Of a DNA stretch of 64,000 nt, positions 36,718 to 50,600 are shown in pieces. A program made the position numbers and the translations under genes. Position 1 is the stretch's first letter. Each line of letters begins with the position of its first letter. This DNA is from Budorcas taxicolor (Eukaryota; Chordata; Mammalia; Artiodactyla; Bovidae): NCBI RefSeq assembly GCF_023091745.1, contig NW_026291487.1:248001-312000 (forward strand). Direction: 5' to 3'. The notes beneath the pieces are model-generated. The model ran no database searches. It was not told the DNA's origin and was given only the letters and a program-made list of their open reading frames with translations.

Positions 36718-37079
36718 CATGCCCCCACTCGAGACGAGGCCTGACTCCCCTGGGGAGACTCAGAAGCACCCCAAGATCCATGGCAACACTGGAGAGGAAT
36801 CCTCAGGTTCCGGCCCCGACTCCACACAAGGACTGAGGCCCCGGCATGGACGGGAGAGGAATCCCGAGAGGTCCCCTAGCAACTCGCATGGGGACTGGCC
36901 TTTCCTGAGGCCACCAGAGCGGGTCCCTGAGGTCCCCGTCGTAACTCGAGAAGACCTGCCGCAACTCGAGAAAATCCAGGAGGTTCTCCCCTCCAGGCGA
37001 GATGAGGCCCATTTCCGCTGAGGCGTCTCGAGGCTGATCACACCTCACCTCTGGAACTTCGAAAGGCTCCTTCACACCC

Positions 37080-39527
37080 TTGGTGCAAATCAAGAAGTTC
37101 CCCGACCTAGCCGTCTCCACTCGAGAGGAATCACGAGGGTCCCGCCCACATCCAGAGGAGCCCCGTTTCCGCCTCGTAGCTCGAGATGAGGGATCCTTTC
37201 CCTGCTTCGTCGGGAAAGAGTTCCCGGCGTTCCCGTCGCATCTCAAGAGGAGGCCCTCTCAACAGGAACGGCGAGAGGAACTCCAGGGTCGTGCCACCAT
37301 TCCAAGAGTCCCCCAGATGTCTCAGTCCATTCCAGAGGAACCTCTTTTCCCTTCACCGGCTCGTCTTTCACGCCGAGGATCGACTCATACCAAGGTGGCA
37401 CGTGGCACAGCCCTGTGGGAAAGCCTCGTGGGAAAGCCTCGAGGGACAGCCTCGAGGGAAAGCCACAGATCCCTTGATCCACGTGACAGGAAGCGTGACA
37501 CTACTGCTGCAGCTCGGGAGGAAAGCGCACGTGCATGCCCCCACTCGAGACGAGGCCTGACTCCCCTGGGGAGACTCAGAAGCACCCCAAGATCCATGGC
37601 AACACTGGAGAGGAATCCTCAGGTTCCGGCCCTGACTCCACACAAGGACTGAGGCCCCGGCATGGACGGGAGAGGAATCCCGAGAGGTCCCCTAGCAACT
37701 CGCATGGGGACTGGCCTTTCCTGAGGCCACCAGAGCGGGTCCCTGAGGTCCCCGTCGTAACTCGAGAAGACCTGCCGCAATTCGAGAAAATCCAGGAGGT
37801 TCTCCCCTCCAGGCGAGATGAGGCCCATTTCTGCTGAGGCGTCTCGAGGCTGATCACACCTCACCTCTGGAACTTCGAAAGGCTCCTTCACACCCTTGGT
37901 GCAAATCAAGAAGTTCCCCGACCTAGCCGTCTCCACTCGAGAGGAATCACGAGGGTCCCGCCCACATCCAGAGGAGCCCCGTTTCCGCCTCGTAGCTCGA
38001 GATGAGGGATCCTTTCCCTGCTTCGTCGGGAAAGAGTTTCCGGCGTTCCCGTCGCATCTCAAGAGGAGGCCCTCTCAACAGGAACGGCGAGAGGAACTCC
38101 AGGGTCGTGCCACCATTCCAAGAGTCCCCCAGATGTCTCAGTCCATTCCAGAGGAACCTCTTTTCCCTTCACCGGCTCGTCTTTCACGCCGAGGATCGAC
38201 TCACACCAAGGTGGCACGTGGCACAGCCCTGTGGGAAAGCCTCGTGGGAAAGCCTCGAGGGACAGCCTCGAGGGAAAGCCACAGATCCCTTGATCCACGT
38301 GACAGGAAGCGTGACACTACTGCTGCAGCTCGGGAGGAAAGCGCACGTGCATGCCCCCACTCGAGACGAGGCCTGACTCCCCTGGGGAGACTCAGAAGCA
38401 CCCCAAGATCCATGGCAACACTGGAGAGGAATCCTCAGGTTCCGGCCCCGACTCCACACAAGGACTGAGGCCCCGGCATGGACGGGAGAGGAATCCCGAG
38501 AGGTCCCCTAGCAACTCGCATGGGGACTGGCCTTTCCTGAGGCCACCAGAGCGGGTCCCTGAGGTCCCCGTCGTAACTCGAGAAGACCTGCCGCAACTCG
38601 AGAAAATCCAGGAGGTTCTCCCCTCCAGGCGAGATGAGGCCCATTTCCGCTGAGGCGTCTCGAGGCTGATCACACCTCCCCTCTGGAACTTCGAAAGGCT
38701 CCTTCACACCCTTGGTGCAAATCAAGAAGTTCCCCGACCTAGCCGTCTCCACTCGAGAGGAATCACGAGGGTCCCGCCCACATCCAGAGGAGCCCCGTTT
38801 CCGCCTCGTAGCTCGAGATGAGGGATCCTTTCCCTGCTTCGTCGGGAAAGAGTTCCCGGTGTTCCCGTCGCATCTCAAGAGGAGGCCCTCTCAACAGGAA
38901 CGGCGAGAGGAACTCCAGGGTCGTGCCACCATTCCAAGAGTCCCCCAGATGTCTCAGTCCATTCCAGAGGAACCTCTTTTCCCTTCACCGGCTCGTCTTT
39001 CACGCCGAGGATCGACTCACACCAAGGTGGCACGTGGCACAGCCCTGTGGGAAAGCCTCGTGGGAAAGCCTCGAGGGACAGCCTCGAGGGAAAGCCACAG
39101 ATCCCTTGATCCACGTGACAGGAAGCGTGACACTACTGCTGCAGCTCGGGAGGAAAGCGCACGTGCATGCCCCCACTCGAGACGAGGCCTGACTCCCCTG
39201 GGGAGACTCAGAAGCACCCCAAGATCCATGGCAACACTGGAGAGGAATCCTCAGGTTCCGGCCCCGACTCCACACAAGGACTGAGGCCCCAGCATGGACG
39301 GGAGAGGAATCCCGAGAGGTCCCCAAGCAACGCGCATGGGGACTCGCCTTTCCTGAGGCCACCAGAGCGGGTACCTGAGGTCCCCGTCGTAACTCGAGAA
39401 GACCTGCCTCAACTCGAGAAAATCCAGGAGGTTCTCCCCTCCAGGCGAGATGAGGCCCATTTCCGCTGAGGCGTCTCGAGGCTGATCACACCTCCCCTCT
39501 GGAACTTCGAAAGGGTCCTTCACACCC
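37080..39527. repeat. Run of near-identical consensus type A monomers
   Basis: Units at 37080, 37896 and 38712 differ from the reference unit at 36264 by only a few private substitutions, mostly C-to-T: 37387, 37632, 37791, 37831, 38039 and 38860. Several fall at CpG. The run ends with the CCAAGCAACGCGC and GGGTACCTG variants at about 39323-39375. Confidence 0.75.
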
Positions 39528-41159
39528 TTGGTGCAAATCAAGAAGTTCCCCGACATACCCGTCTCCACTCGAGAGGAATCACGAGGGTCCCGCCCACATC
39601 CAGAGGAGACCCGTTTCCGCCTCGTAGCTCGAGATGAGGGATCCTTTCCCTGCTTCGTCGGGAAAGAGTTCCCGGCGTTCCCGTCGCATCTCAAGAGGAG
39701 GCCCTCTCAACAGGAACGGCGAGAGGAACTCCAGGGTCGTGCCACCATTCCAAGAGTCCCCCAGATGTCTCAGTCCATTCCAGAGGAACCTCTTTTCCCT
39801 TCACCGGCTCGTCTTTCACGCCGAGGATCGACTCACACCAAGGTGGCACGTGGCACAGCCCTGTGGGAAAGCCTCGTGGGAAAGCCTCGAGGGACAGCCT
39901 CGAGGGAAAGCCACAGATCCCTTGATCCACGTGACAGGAAGCGTGACACTACTGCTGCAGCTCGGGAGGAAAGCGCACGTGCATGCCCCCACTCGAGACG
40001 AGGCCTGACTCCCCTGGGGAGACTCAGAAGCACCCCAAGATCCATGGCAACACTGGAGAGGAATCCTCAGGTTCCGGCCCCGACTCCACACAAGGACTGA
40101 GGCCCCGGCATGGACGGGAGAGGAATCCCGAGAGGTCCCCTAGCAACTCGCATGGGGACTGGCCTTTCCTGAGGCCACCAGAGCGGGTCCCTGATGTCCC
40201 CGTCGTAACTCGAGAAGACCTGCCGCAACTCGAGAAAATCCAGGAGGTTCTCCCCTCCAGGCGAGATGAGGCCCATTTCCGCTGAGGCGTCTCGAGGCTG
40301 ATCACACCTCACCTCTGGAACTTCGAAAGGCTCCTTCACACCCTTGGTGCAAATCAAGAAGTTCCCCGACATACCCGTCTCCACTCGAGAGGAATCACGA
40401 GGGTCCCGCCCACATCCAGAGGAGCCCCGTTTCCGCCTCGTAGCTCGAGATGAGGGATCCTTTCCCTGCTTCGTCGGGAAAGAGTTCCCGGCGTTCCCAT
40501 CGCATCTCAAGAGGAGGCCCTCTCAACAGGAACGGCGAGAGGAACTCCAGGGTCGTGCCACCATTCCAAGAGTCCCCCAGATGTCTCAGTCCATTCCAGA
40601 GGAACCTCTTTTCCCTTCACCGGCTCGTCTTTCACGCCGAGGATCGACTCACACCAAGGTGGCACGTGGCACAGCCCTGTGGGAAAGCCTCGTGGGAAAG
40701 CCTCGAGGGACAGCCTCGAGGGAAAGCCACAGATCCCTTGATCCACGTGACAGGAAGCGTGACACTACTGCTGCAGCTCGGGAGGAAAGCGCACGTGCAT
40801 GCCCCCACTCGAGACGAGGCCTGACTCCCCTGGGGAGACTCAGAAGCACCCCAAGATCCATGGCAACACTGGAGAGGAATCCTCAGGTTCCGGCCCCGAC
40901 TCCACACAAGGACTGAGGCCCCGGCATGGACGGGAGAGGAATCCCGAGAGGTCCCCTAGCAACTCGCATGGGGACTGGCCTTTCCTGAGGCCACCAGAGC
41001 GGGTCCCTGAGGTCCCCGTCGTAACTCGAGAAGACCTGCCGCAACTCGAGAAAATCCAGGAGGTTCTCCCCTCCAGGCGAGATGAGGCCCATTTCCGCTG
41101 AGGCGTCTCGAGGCTGATCACACCTCACCTCTGGAACTTCGAAAGGCTCCTTCACACCC
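39528..41159. repeat. Two type B monomers before the dimer blocks
   Basis: The units at 39528 (GGAGACCCG variant) and 40344 (CCCATCGCATC variant, preceded by CCTGATGTCCCC) are both type B and both 816 bp. They link the consensus type A run to the alternating dimers. Confidence 0.65.
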
Positions 41160-44100
41160 TTGGTGCAAATCAAGAAGTTCCCCGACCTAGCCGTCTCCAC
41201 TCGAGAGGAATCACGAGGGTCCCGCCCACATCCAGAGGAGCCCCGTTTCCGCCTCGTAGCTCGAGATGAGGGATCCTTTCCCTGCTTCGTCGGGAAAGAG
41301 TTCCCGGCGTTCCCGTCGCATCTCAAGAGGAGGCCCACTCAACAGGAACGGCGAGAGGAACTCCAGGGTCGTGCCACCATTCCAAGAGTCCCCCAGATGT
41401 CTCAGTCCATTCCAGAGGAACCTCTTTTCCCTTCACCGGCTCGTCTTTCACGCCGAGGATCGACTCACACCAAGGTGGCACGTGGCACAGCCCTGTGGGA
41501 AAGACTCGTGGGAAAGCCTCGAGGGACAGCCTCGAGGGAAAGCCACAGATCCCTTGATCCACGTGACAGGAAGCGTGACACTACTGCTACAGCTCGGGAG
41601 GAAAGCGCACGTGCATGCCCCCACTCGAGACGAGGCCTGACTCCCCTGGGGAGACTCAGAAGCACCCCAAGATCCATGGCAACACTGGAGAGGAATCCTC
41701 AGGTTCCGGCCCCGACTCCACACAAGGACTGAGGCCCCGGCATGGACGGGAGAGGAATCCCGAGAGGTCCCCTAGCAACTCGCATGGGGACTGGCCTTTC
41801 CTGAGGCCACCAGAGCGGGTCCCTGAGGTCCCCGTCGTAACTCGAGTAGACCTGCCGCAACTCGAGAAAATCCAGGAGGTTCTCCCCTCCAGGCGAGATG
41901 AGGCCCATTTCCGCTGAGGCGTCTCGAGGCTGATCACACCTCACCTCTGGAACTTCGAAAGGCTCCTTCACACCCTTGGTGCAAATCAAGAAGTTCCCCG
42001 ACATACCCGTCTCCACTCGAGAGGAATCACGAGGGTCCCGCCCACATCCAGAGGAGCCCCGTTTCCGCCTCGTAGCTCGAGATGAGGGATCCTTTCCCTG
42101 CTTCGTCGGGAAAGAGTTCCCGGCGTTCCCGTCGCATCTCAAGAGGAGGCCCTCTCAACAGGAACGGCGAGAGGAACTCCAGGGTCGTGCCACCATTCCA
42201 AGAGTCCCCCAGATGTCTCAGTCCATTCCAGAGGAACCTCTTTTCCCTTCACCGGCTCGTCTTTCACGCCGAGGATCGACTCACACCAAGGTGGCACGTG
42301 GCACAGCCCTGTGGGAAAGCCTCGTGGGAAAGCCTCGAGGGACAGCCTCGAGGGAAAGCCACAGATCCCTTGATCCACGTGACAGGAAGCGTGACACTAC
42401 TGCTGCAGCTCGGGAGGAAAGCGCACGTGCATGCCCCCACTCGAGACGAGGCCTGACTCCCCTGGGGAGACTCAGAAGCACCCCAAGATCCATGGCAACA
42501 CTGGAGAGGAATCCTCAGGTTCCGGCCCCGACTCCACACAAGGACTGAGGCCCCGGCATGGACGGGAGAGGAATCCCGAGAGGTCCCCTAGCAACTCGCA
42601 TGGGGACTGGCCTTTCCTGAGGCCACCAGAGCGGGTCCCTGAGGTCCCCGTCGTAACTCGAGAAGACCTGCCGCAACTCGAGAAAATCCAGGAGGTTCTC
42701 CCCTCCAGGCGAGATGAGGCCCATTTCCGCTGAGGCGTCTCGAGGCTGATCACACCTCACCTCTGGAACTTCGAAAGGCTCCTTCACACCCTTGGTGCAA
42801 ATCAAGAAGTTCCCCGACCTAGCCGTCTCCACTCGAGAGGAATCACGAGGGTCCCGCCCACATCCAGAGGAGCCCCGTTTCCGCCTCGTAGCTCGAGATG
42901 AGGGATCCTTTCCCTGCTTCGTCGGGAAAGAGTTCCCGGCGTTCCCGTCGCATCTCAAGAGGAGGCCCTCTCAACAGGAACGGCGAGAGGAACTCCAGGG
43001 TCGTGCCACCATTCCAAGAGTCCCCCAGATGTCTCAGTCCATTCCAGAGGAACCTCTTTTCCCTTCACCGGCTCGTCTTTCACGCCGAGGATCGACTCAC
43101 ACCAAGGTGGCACGTGGCACAGCCCTGTGGGAAAGCCTCGTGGGAAAGCCTCGAGGGACAGCCTCGAGGGAAAGCCACAGATCCCTTGATCCACGTGACA
43201 GGAAGCGTGACACTACTGCTACAGCTCGGGAGGAAAGCGCACGTGCATGCCCCCACTCGAGACGAGGCCTGACTCCCCTGGGGAGACTCAGAAGCACCCC
43301 AAGATCCATGGCAACACTGGAGAGGAATCCTCAGGTTCCGGCCCCGACTCCACACAAGGACTGAGGCCCCGGCATGGACGGGAGAGGAATCCCGAGAGGT
43401 CCCCTAGCAACTCGCATGGGGACTGGCCTTTCCTGAGGCCACCAGAGCGGGTCCCTGAGGTCCCCGTCGTAACTCGAGTAGACCTGCCGCAACTCGAGAA
43501 AATCCAGGAGGTTCTCCCCTCCAGGCGAGATGAGGCCCATTTCCGCTGAGGCGTCTCGAGGCTGATCACACCTCACCTCTGGAACTTCGAAAGGCTCCTT
43601 CACACCCTTGGTGCAAATCAAGAAGTTCCCCGACATACCCGTCTCCACTCGAGAGGAATCACGAGGGTCCCGCCCACATCCAGAGGAGCCCCGTTTCCGC
43701 CTCGTAGCTCGAGATGAGGGATCCTTTCCCTGCTTCGTCGGGAAAGAGTTCCCGGCGTTCCCGTCGCATCTCAAGAGGAGGCCCTCTCAACAGGAACGGC
43801 GAGAGGAACTCCAGGGTCGTGCCACCATTCCAAGAGTCCCCCAGATGTCTCAGTCCATTCCAGAGGAACCTCTTTTCCCTTCACCGGCTCGTCTTTCACG
43901 CCGAGGATCGACTCACACCAAGGTGGCACGTGGCACAGCCCTGTGGGAAAGCCTCGTGGGAAAGCCTCGAGGGACAGCCTCGAGGGAAAGCCACAGATCC
44001 CTTGATCCACGTGACAGGAAGCGTGACACTACTGCTGCAGCTCGGGAGGAAAGCGCACGTGCATGCCCCCACTCGAGACGAGGCCTGACTCCCCTGGGGA

Positions 44101-44423
44101 GACTCAGAAGCACCCCAAGATCCATGGCAACACTGGAGAGGAATCCTCAGGTTCCGGCCCCGACTCCACACAAGGACTGAGGCCCCGGCATGGACGGGAG
44201 AGGAATCCCGAGAGGTCCCCAAGCAACGCGCATGGGGACTGGCCTTTCCTGAGGCCACCAGAGCGGGTACCTGAGGTCCCCGTCGAAACTCGAGAAGACC
44301 TGCCTCAACTCGAGAAAATCCAGGAGGTTCTCCCCTCCAGGCGAGATGAGGCCCATTTCCGCTGAGGCGTCTCGAGGCTGATCACACCTCACCTCTGGAA
44401 CTTCGAAAGGCTCCTTCACACCC
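41160..44423. repeat. Two-monomer higher-order repeat, family 1 (2 x 1632 bp)
   Basis: A-B pairs start at 41160 and 42792. Both A units share CTGCTACAGCTC and CTCGAGTAGACC at exactly 1632 bp spacing. The first copy has private AGGCCCACTC (41335) and AAAGACTCG (41512). Confidence 0.8.
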
Positions 44424-47400
44424 TTGGTGCAAATCAAGAAGTTCCCAGACATACCCGTCTCCACTCGAGAGGAATCACGAGGGTCCCGCCCACATCCAGA
44501 GGAGACCCGTTTCCGCCTCGTAGCTCGAGATGAGGGATCCTTTCCCTGCTTCGTCGGGAAAGAGTTCCCGGCGTTCCCGTCGCATCTCAAGAGGAGGCCC
44601 TCTCAACAGGAACGGCGAGAGGAACTCCAGGGTCGTGCCACCATTCCAAGAGTCCCCCAGATGTCTCAGTCCATTCCAGAGGAACCTCTTTTCCCTTCAC
44701 CGGCTCGTCTTTCACGCCGAGGATCGACTCACACCAAGGTGGCACGTGGCACAGCCCTGTGGGAAAGCCTCGTGGGAAAGCCTCGAGGGACAGCCTCGAG
44801 GGAAAGCCACAGATCCCTTGATCCACGTGACAGGAAGCGTGACACTACTGCTACAGCACGGGAGGAAAGCGCACGTGCATGCCCCCACTCGAGACGAGGC
44901 CTGACTCCCCTGGGGAGACTCAGAAGCACCCCAAGATCCATGGCAACACTGGAGAGGAATCCTCAGGTTCCGGCCCCGACTCCACACAAGGACTGAGGCC
45001 CCGGCATGGACGGGAGAGGAATCCCGAGAGGTCCCCTAGCAACTCGCATGGGGACTGGCCTTTCCTGAGGCCACCAGAGCGGGTCCCTGAGGTCCCCGTC
45101 GTAACTCGAGAAGACCTGCCGCAACTCGAGAAAATCCAGGAGGTTCTCCCCTCCAGGCGAGATGAGGCCCATTTCCGCTGAGGCGTCTCGAGGCTGATCA
45201 CACCTCACCTCTGGAACTTCGAAAGGCTCCTTCACACCCTTGGTGCAAATCAAGAAGTTCCCCGACCTAGCCGTCTCCACTCGAGAGGAATCACGAGGGT
45301 CCCGCCCACATCCAGAGGAGCCCCGTTTCCGCCTCGTAGCTCGAGATGAGGGATCCTTTCCCTGCTTCGTCGGGAAAGAGTTCCCGGCATTCCCGTCGCA
45401 TCTCAAGAGGAGGCCCTCTCAACAGGAACGGCGAGAGGAACTCCAGGGTCGTGCCACCATTCCAAGAGTCCCCCAGATGTCTCAGTCCATTCCAGAGGAA
45501 CCTCTTTTCCCTTCACCGGCTCGTCTTTCACGCCGAGGATCGACTCACACCAAGGTGGCACGTGGCACAGCCCTGTGGGAAAGCCTCGTGGGAAAGCCTC
45601 GAGGGACAGCCTCGAGGGAAAGCCACAGATCCCTTGATCCACGTGACAGGAAGCGTGACACTACTGCTGCAGCTCGGGAGGAAAGCGCACGTGCATGCCC
45701 CCACTCGAGACGAGGCCTGACTCCCCTGGGGAGACTCAGAAGCACCCCAAGATCCATGGCAACACTGGAGAGGAATCCTCAGGTTCCGGCCCCGACTCCA
45801 CACAAGGACTGAGGCCCCGGCATGGACGGGAGAGGAATCCCGAGAGGTCCCCAAGCAACGCGCATGGGGACTGGCCTTTCCTGAGGCCACCAGAGCGGGT
45901 ACCTGAGGTCCCCGTCGTAACTCGAGAAGACCTGCCTCAACTCGAGAAAATCCAGGAGGTTCTCCCCTCCAGGCGAGATGAGGCCCATTTCCGCTGAGGC
46001 GTCTCGAGGCTGATCACACCTCACCTCTGGAACTTCGAAAGGCTCCTTCACACCCTTGGTGCAAATCAAGAAGTTCCCAGACATACCCGTCTCCACTCGA
46101 GAGGAATCACGAGGGTCCCGCCCACATCCAGAGGAGACCCGTTTCCGCCTCGTAGCTCGAGATGAGGGATCCTTTCCCTGCTTCGTCGGGAAAGAGTTCC
46201 CGGCGTTCCCGTCGCATCTCAAGAGGAGGCCCTCTCAACAGGAACGGCGAGAGGAACTCCAGGGTCGTGCCACCATTCCAAGAGTCCCCCAGATGTCTCA
46301 GTCCATTCCAGAGGAACCTCTTTTCCCTTCACCGGCTCGTCTTTCACGCCGAGGATCGACTCACACCAAGGTGGCACGTGGCACAGCCCTGTGGGAAAGC
46401 CTCGTGGGAAAGCCTCGAGGGACAGCCTCGAGGGAAAGCCACAGATCCCTTGATCCACGTGACAGGAAGCGTGACACTACTGCTACAGCACGGGAGGAAA
46501 GCGCACGTGCATGCCCCCACTCGAGACGAGGCCTGACTCCCCTGGGGAGACTCAGAAGCACCCCAAGATCCATGGCAACACTGGAGAGGAATCCTCAGGT
46601 TCCGGCCCCGACTCCACACAAGGACTGAGGCCCCGGCATGGACGGGAGAGGAATCCCGAGAGGTCCCCTAGCAACTCGCATGGGGACTGGCCTTTCCTGA
46701 GGCCACCAGAGCGGGTCCCTGAGGTCCCCGTCGTAACTCGAGAAGACCTGCCGCAACTCGAGAAAATCCAGGAGGTTCTCCCCTCCAGGCGAGATGAGGC
46801 CCATTTCCGCTGAGGCGTCTCGAGGCTGATCACACCTCACCTCTGGAACTTCGAAAGGCTCCTTCACACCCTTGGTGCAAATCAAGAAGTTCCCCGACCT
46901 AGCCGTCTCCACTCGAGAGGAATCACGAGGGTCCCGCCCACATCCAGAGGAGCCCCGTTTCCGCCTCGTAGCTCGAGATGAGGGATCCTTTCCCTGCTTC
47001 GTCGGGAAAGAGTTCCCGGCGTTCCCGTCGCATCTCAAGAGGAGGCCCTCTCAACAGGAACGGCGAGAGGAACTCCAGGGTCGTGCCACCATTCCAAGAG
47101 TCCCCCAGATGTCTCAGTCCATTCCAGAGGAACCTCTTTTCCCTTCACCGGCTCGCCTTTCACGCCGAGGATCGACTCACACCAAGGTGGCACGTGGCAC
47201 AGCCCTGTGGGAAAGCCTCGTGGGAAAGCCTCGAGGGACAGCCTCGAGGGAAAGCCACAGATCCCTTGATCCACGTGACAGGAAGCGTGACACTACTGCT
47301 GCAGCTCGGGAGGAAAGCGCACGTGCATGCCCCCACTCGAGACGAGGCCTGACTCCCCTGGGGAGACTCAGAAGCACCCCAAGATCCATGGCAACACTGG

Positions 47401-47687
47401 AGAGGAATCCTCAGGTTCCGGCCCCGACTCCACACAAGGACTGAGGCCCCGGCATGGACGGGAGAGGAATCCCGAGAGGTCCCCTAGCAACTCACATGGG
47501 GACTGGACTTTCCTGAGGCCACCAGAGCGGGTCCCTGAGGTCCCCGTCGTAACTCGAGAAGACCTGCCGCAACTCGAGAAAATCCAGGAGGTTCTCCCCT
47601 CCAGGCGAGATGAGGCCCATTTCCGCTGAGGCGTCTCGAGGCTGATCACACCTCACCTCTGGAACTTCGAAAGGCTCCTTCACACCC
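44424..47687. repeat. Two-monomer higher-order repeat, family 2 (2 x 1632 bp)
   Basis: B-A pairs start at 44424 and 46056. Both B units share GTTCCCAGACATACC, GGAGACCCG and CTACAGCACGGG, and both are preceded by CCAAGCAACGCGC, GGGTACCTG and CTGCCTCAACTC. All recur at 1632 bp spacing. Confidence 0.8.
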
Positions 47688-50600
47688 TTGGTGCAAATCA
47701 AGAAGTTCCCCGACATACCCGTCTCCACTCGAGAGGAATCACGAGGGTCCCGCCCACATCCAGAGGAGCCCCGTTTCCGCCTCGTAGCTCGAGATGAGGG
47801 ATCCTTTCCCTGCTTCGTCGGGAAAGAGTTCCCGGCGTTCCCGTCGCATCTCAAGAGGAGGCCCTCTCAACAGGAACGGCGAGAGGAACTCCAGGGTCGA
47901 GCCAGCATTCCAAGAGTCCCCCAGATGTCTCAGTCCATTCCAGAGGAACCTCTTTTCCCTTCACCGGCTCGTCTTTCACGCCGAGGATCGACTCACACCA
48001 AGGTGGCACGTGGCACAGCCCTGTGGGAAAGCCTCGTGGGAAAGCCTCGAGGGACAGCCTCGAGAGAAAGCCACAGATCCCTTGATCCACGTGACAGGAA
48101 GCGTGACACTACTGCTGCAGCTCGGGAGGAAAGCGCACGTGCATGCCCCCACTCGAGACGAGGCCTGACTCCCCTGGGGAGACTCAGAAGCACCCCAAGA
48201 TCCATGGCAACACTGGAGAGGAATCCTCAGGTTCCGGCCCCGACTCCACACAAGGACTGAGGCCCCGGCATGGACGGGAGAGGAATCCCGAGAGGTCCCC
48301 TAGCAACTCGCATGGGGACTGGCCTTTCCTGAGGCCACCAGAGCGGGTCCCTGAGGTCCCCGTCGTAACTCGAGAAGACCTGCCGCAACTCGAGAAAATC
48401 CAGGAGGTTCTCCCCTCCAGGCGAGATGAGGCCCATTTCCGCTGAGGCGTCTGGAGGCTGATCACACCTCACCTCTGGAACTTCGAAAGGCTCCTTCACA
48501 CCCTTGGTGCAAATCAAGAAGTTCCCCGACCTAGCCGTCTCCACTCGAGAGGAATCACGAGGGTCCCGCCCACATCCAGAGGAGCCCCGTTTCCGCCTCG
48601 TAGCTCGAGATGAGGGATCCTTTCCCTGCTTCGTCGGGAAAGAGTTCCCGGCGTTCCCGTCGCATCTCAAGAGGAGGCCCTCTCAACAGGAACGGCGAGA
48701 GGAACTCCAGGGTCGTGCCACCATTCCAAGAGTCCCCCAGATGTCTCAGTCCATTCCAGAGGAACCTCTTTTCCCTTCACCAGCTCGTCTTTCACGCCGA
48801 GGATCGACTCACACCAAGGTGGCACGTGGCACAGCCCTGTGGGAAAGCCTCGTGGGAAAGCCTCGAGGGACAGCCTCGAGGGAAAGCCACAGATCCCTTG
48901 ATCCACGTGACAGGAAGCATGACACTACTGCTGCAGCTCGGGAGGAAAGCGCACGTGCATGCCCCCACTCGAGACGAGGCCTGACTCCCCTGGGGAGACT
49001 CAGAAGCACCCCAAGATCCATGGCAACACTGGAGAGGAATCCTCAGGTTCCGGCCCCGACTCCACACAAGGACTGAGGCCCCGGCATGGACGGGAGAGGA
49101 ATCCCGAGAGGTCCCCTAGCAACTCACATGGGGACTGGACTTTCCTGAGGCCACCAGAGCGGGTCCCTGAGGTCCCCGTCGTAACTCGAGAAGACCTGCC
49201 GCAACTCGAGAAAATCCAGGAGGTTCTCCCCTCCAGGCGAGATGAGGCCCATTTCCGCTGAGGCGTCTCGAGGCTGATCACACCTCACCTCTGGAACTTC
49301 GAAAGGCTCCTTCACACCCTTGGTGCAAATCAAGAAGTTCCCCGACATACCCGTCTCCACTCGAGAGGAATCACGAGGGTCCCGCCCACATCCAGAGGAG
49401 CCCCGTTTCCGCCTCGTAGCTCGAGATGAGGGATCCTTTCCCTGCTTCGTCGGGAAAGAGTTCCCGGCGTTCCCGTCGCATCTCAAGAGGAGGCCCTCTC
49501 AACAGGAACGGCGAGAGGAACTCCAGGGTCGAGCCAGCATTCCAAGAGTCCCCCAGATGTCTCAGTCCATTCCAGAGGAACCTCTTTTCCCTTCACCGGC
49601 TCGTCTTTCACGCCGAGGATCGACTCACACCAAGGTGGCACGTGGCACAGCCCTGTGGGAAAGCCTCGTGGGAAAGCCTCGAGGTCAGCCTCGAGAGAAA
49701 GCCACAGATCCCTTGATCCACGTGACAGGAAGCGTGACACTACTGCTGCAGCTCGGGAGGAAAGCGCACGTGCATGCCCCCACTCGAGACGAGGCCTGAC
49801 TCCCCTGGGGAGACTCAGAAGCACCCCAAGATCCATGGCAACACTGTAGAGGAATCCTCAGGTTCCGGCCCCGACTCCACACAAGGACTGAGGCCCCGGC
49901 ATGGACGGGAGAGGAATCCCGAGAGGTCCCCTAGCAACTCGCATGGGGACTGGCCTTTCCTGAGGCCACCAGAGCGGGTCCCTGAGGTCCCCGTCGTAAC
50001 TCGAGAAGACCTGCCGCAACTCGAGAAAATCCAGGAGGTTCTCGCCTCCAGGCGAGATGAGGCCCATTTCCGCTGAGGCGTCTGGAGGCTGATCACACCT
50101 CACCTCTGGAACTTCGAAAGGCTCCTTCACACCCTTGGTGCAAATCAAGAAGTTCCCCGACCTAGCCGTCTCCACTCGAGAGGAATCACGAGGGTCCCGC
50201 CCACATCCAGAGGAGCCCCGTTTCCGCCTCGTAGCTCGAGATGAGGGATCCTTTCCCTGCTTCGTCGGGAAAGAGTTCCCGGCGTTCCCGTCGCATCTCA
50301 AGAGGAGGCCCTCTCAACAGGAACGGCGAGAGGAACTCCAGGGTCGTGCCACCATTCCAAGAGTCCCCCAGATGTCTCAGTCCATTCCAGAGGAACCTCT
50401 TTTCCCTTCACCGGCTCGTCTTTCACGCCGAGGATCGACTCACACCAAGGTGGCACGTGGCACAGCCCTGTGGGAAAGCCTCGTGGGAAAGCCTCGAGGG
50501 ACAGCCTCGAGCGAAAGCCACAGATCCCTTGATCCACGTGACAGGAAGCATGACACTACTGCTACAGCTCGGGAGGAAAGCGCACGTGCATGCCCCCACT

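Larger units (their letters stand above)
36264..37079. repeat. Reference monomer (type A, 816 bp) used for the internal map
   Basis: This copy carries the common state at almost every variable position, so it serves as a reference. The landmark is at 36264; the type A variant follows. A ~30-bp sub-repeat with an AGAG anchor is visible at 36308, 36338, 36368, 36399, 36430, 36458, 36489 and 36518. A single BamHI-type GGATCC lies at 36375-36380. CACGTG hexamers lie at 36583-36588, 36664-36669 and 36712-36717. A 13-bp tandem run spans 36601-36652. CTCGAG recurs through the unit. Sense and antisense frames are partly open but only because stops are rare. No CENP-B-like box, promoter or polyadenylation signal was recognised. 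Confidence 0.85.

Noticed and set aside
36720..36780. CTCCCCTGGGGAG inverted repeat as a terminator or hairpin
   Set aside because: The arms are only six bases, repeated in every monomer by descent, with no T-tract and no transcript to end. It is a chance palindrome of a GC-rich repeat.
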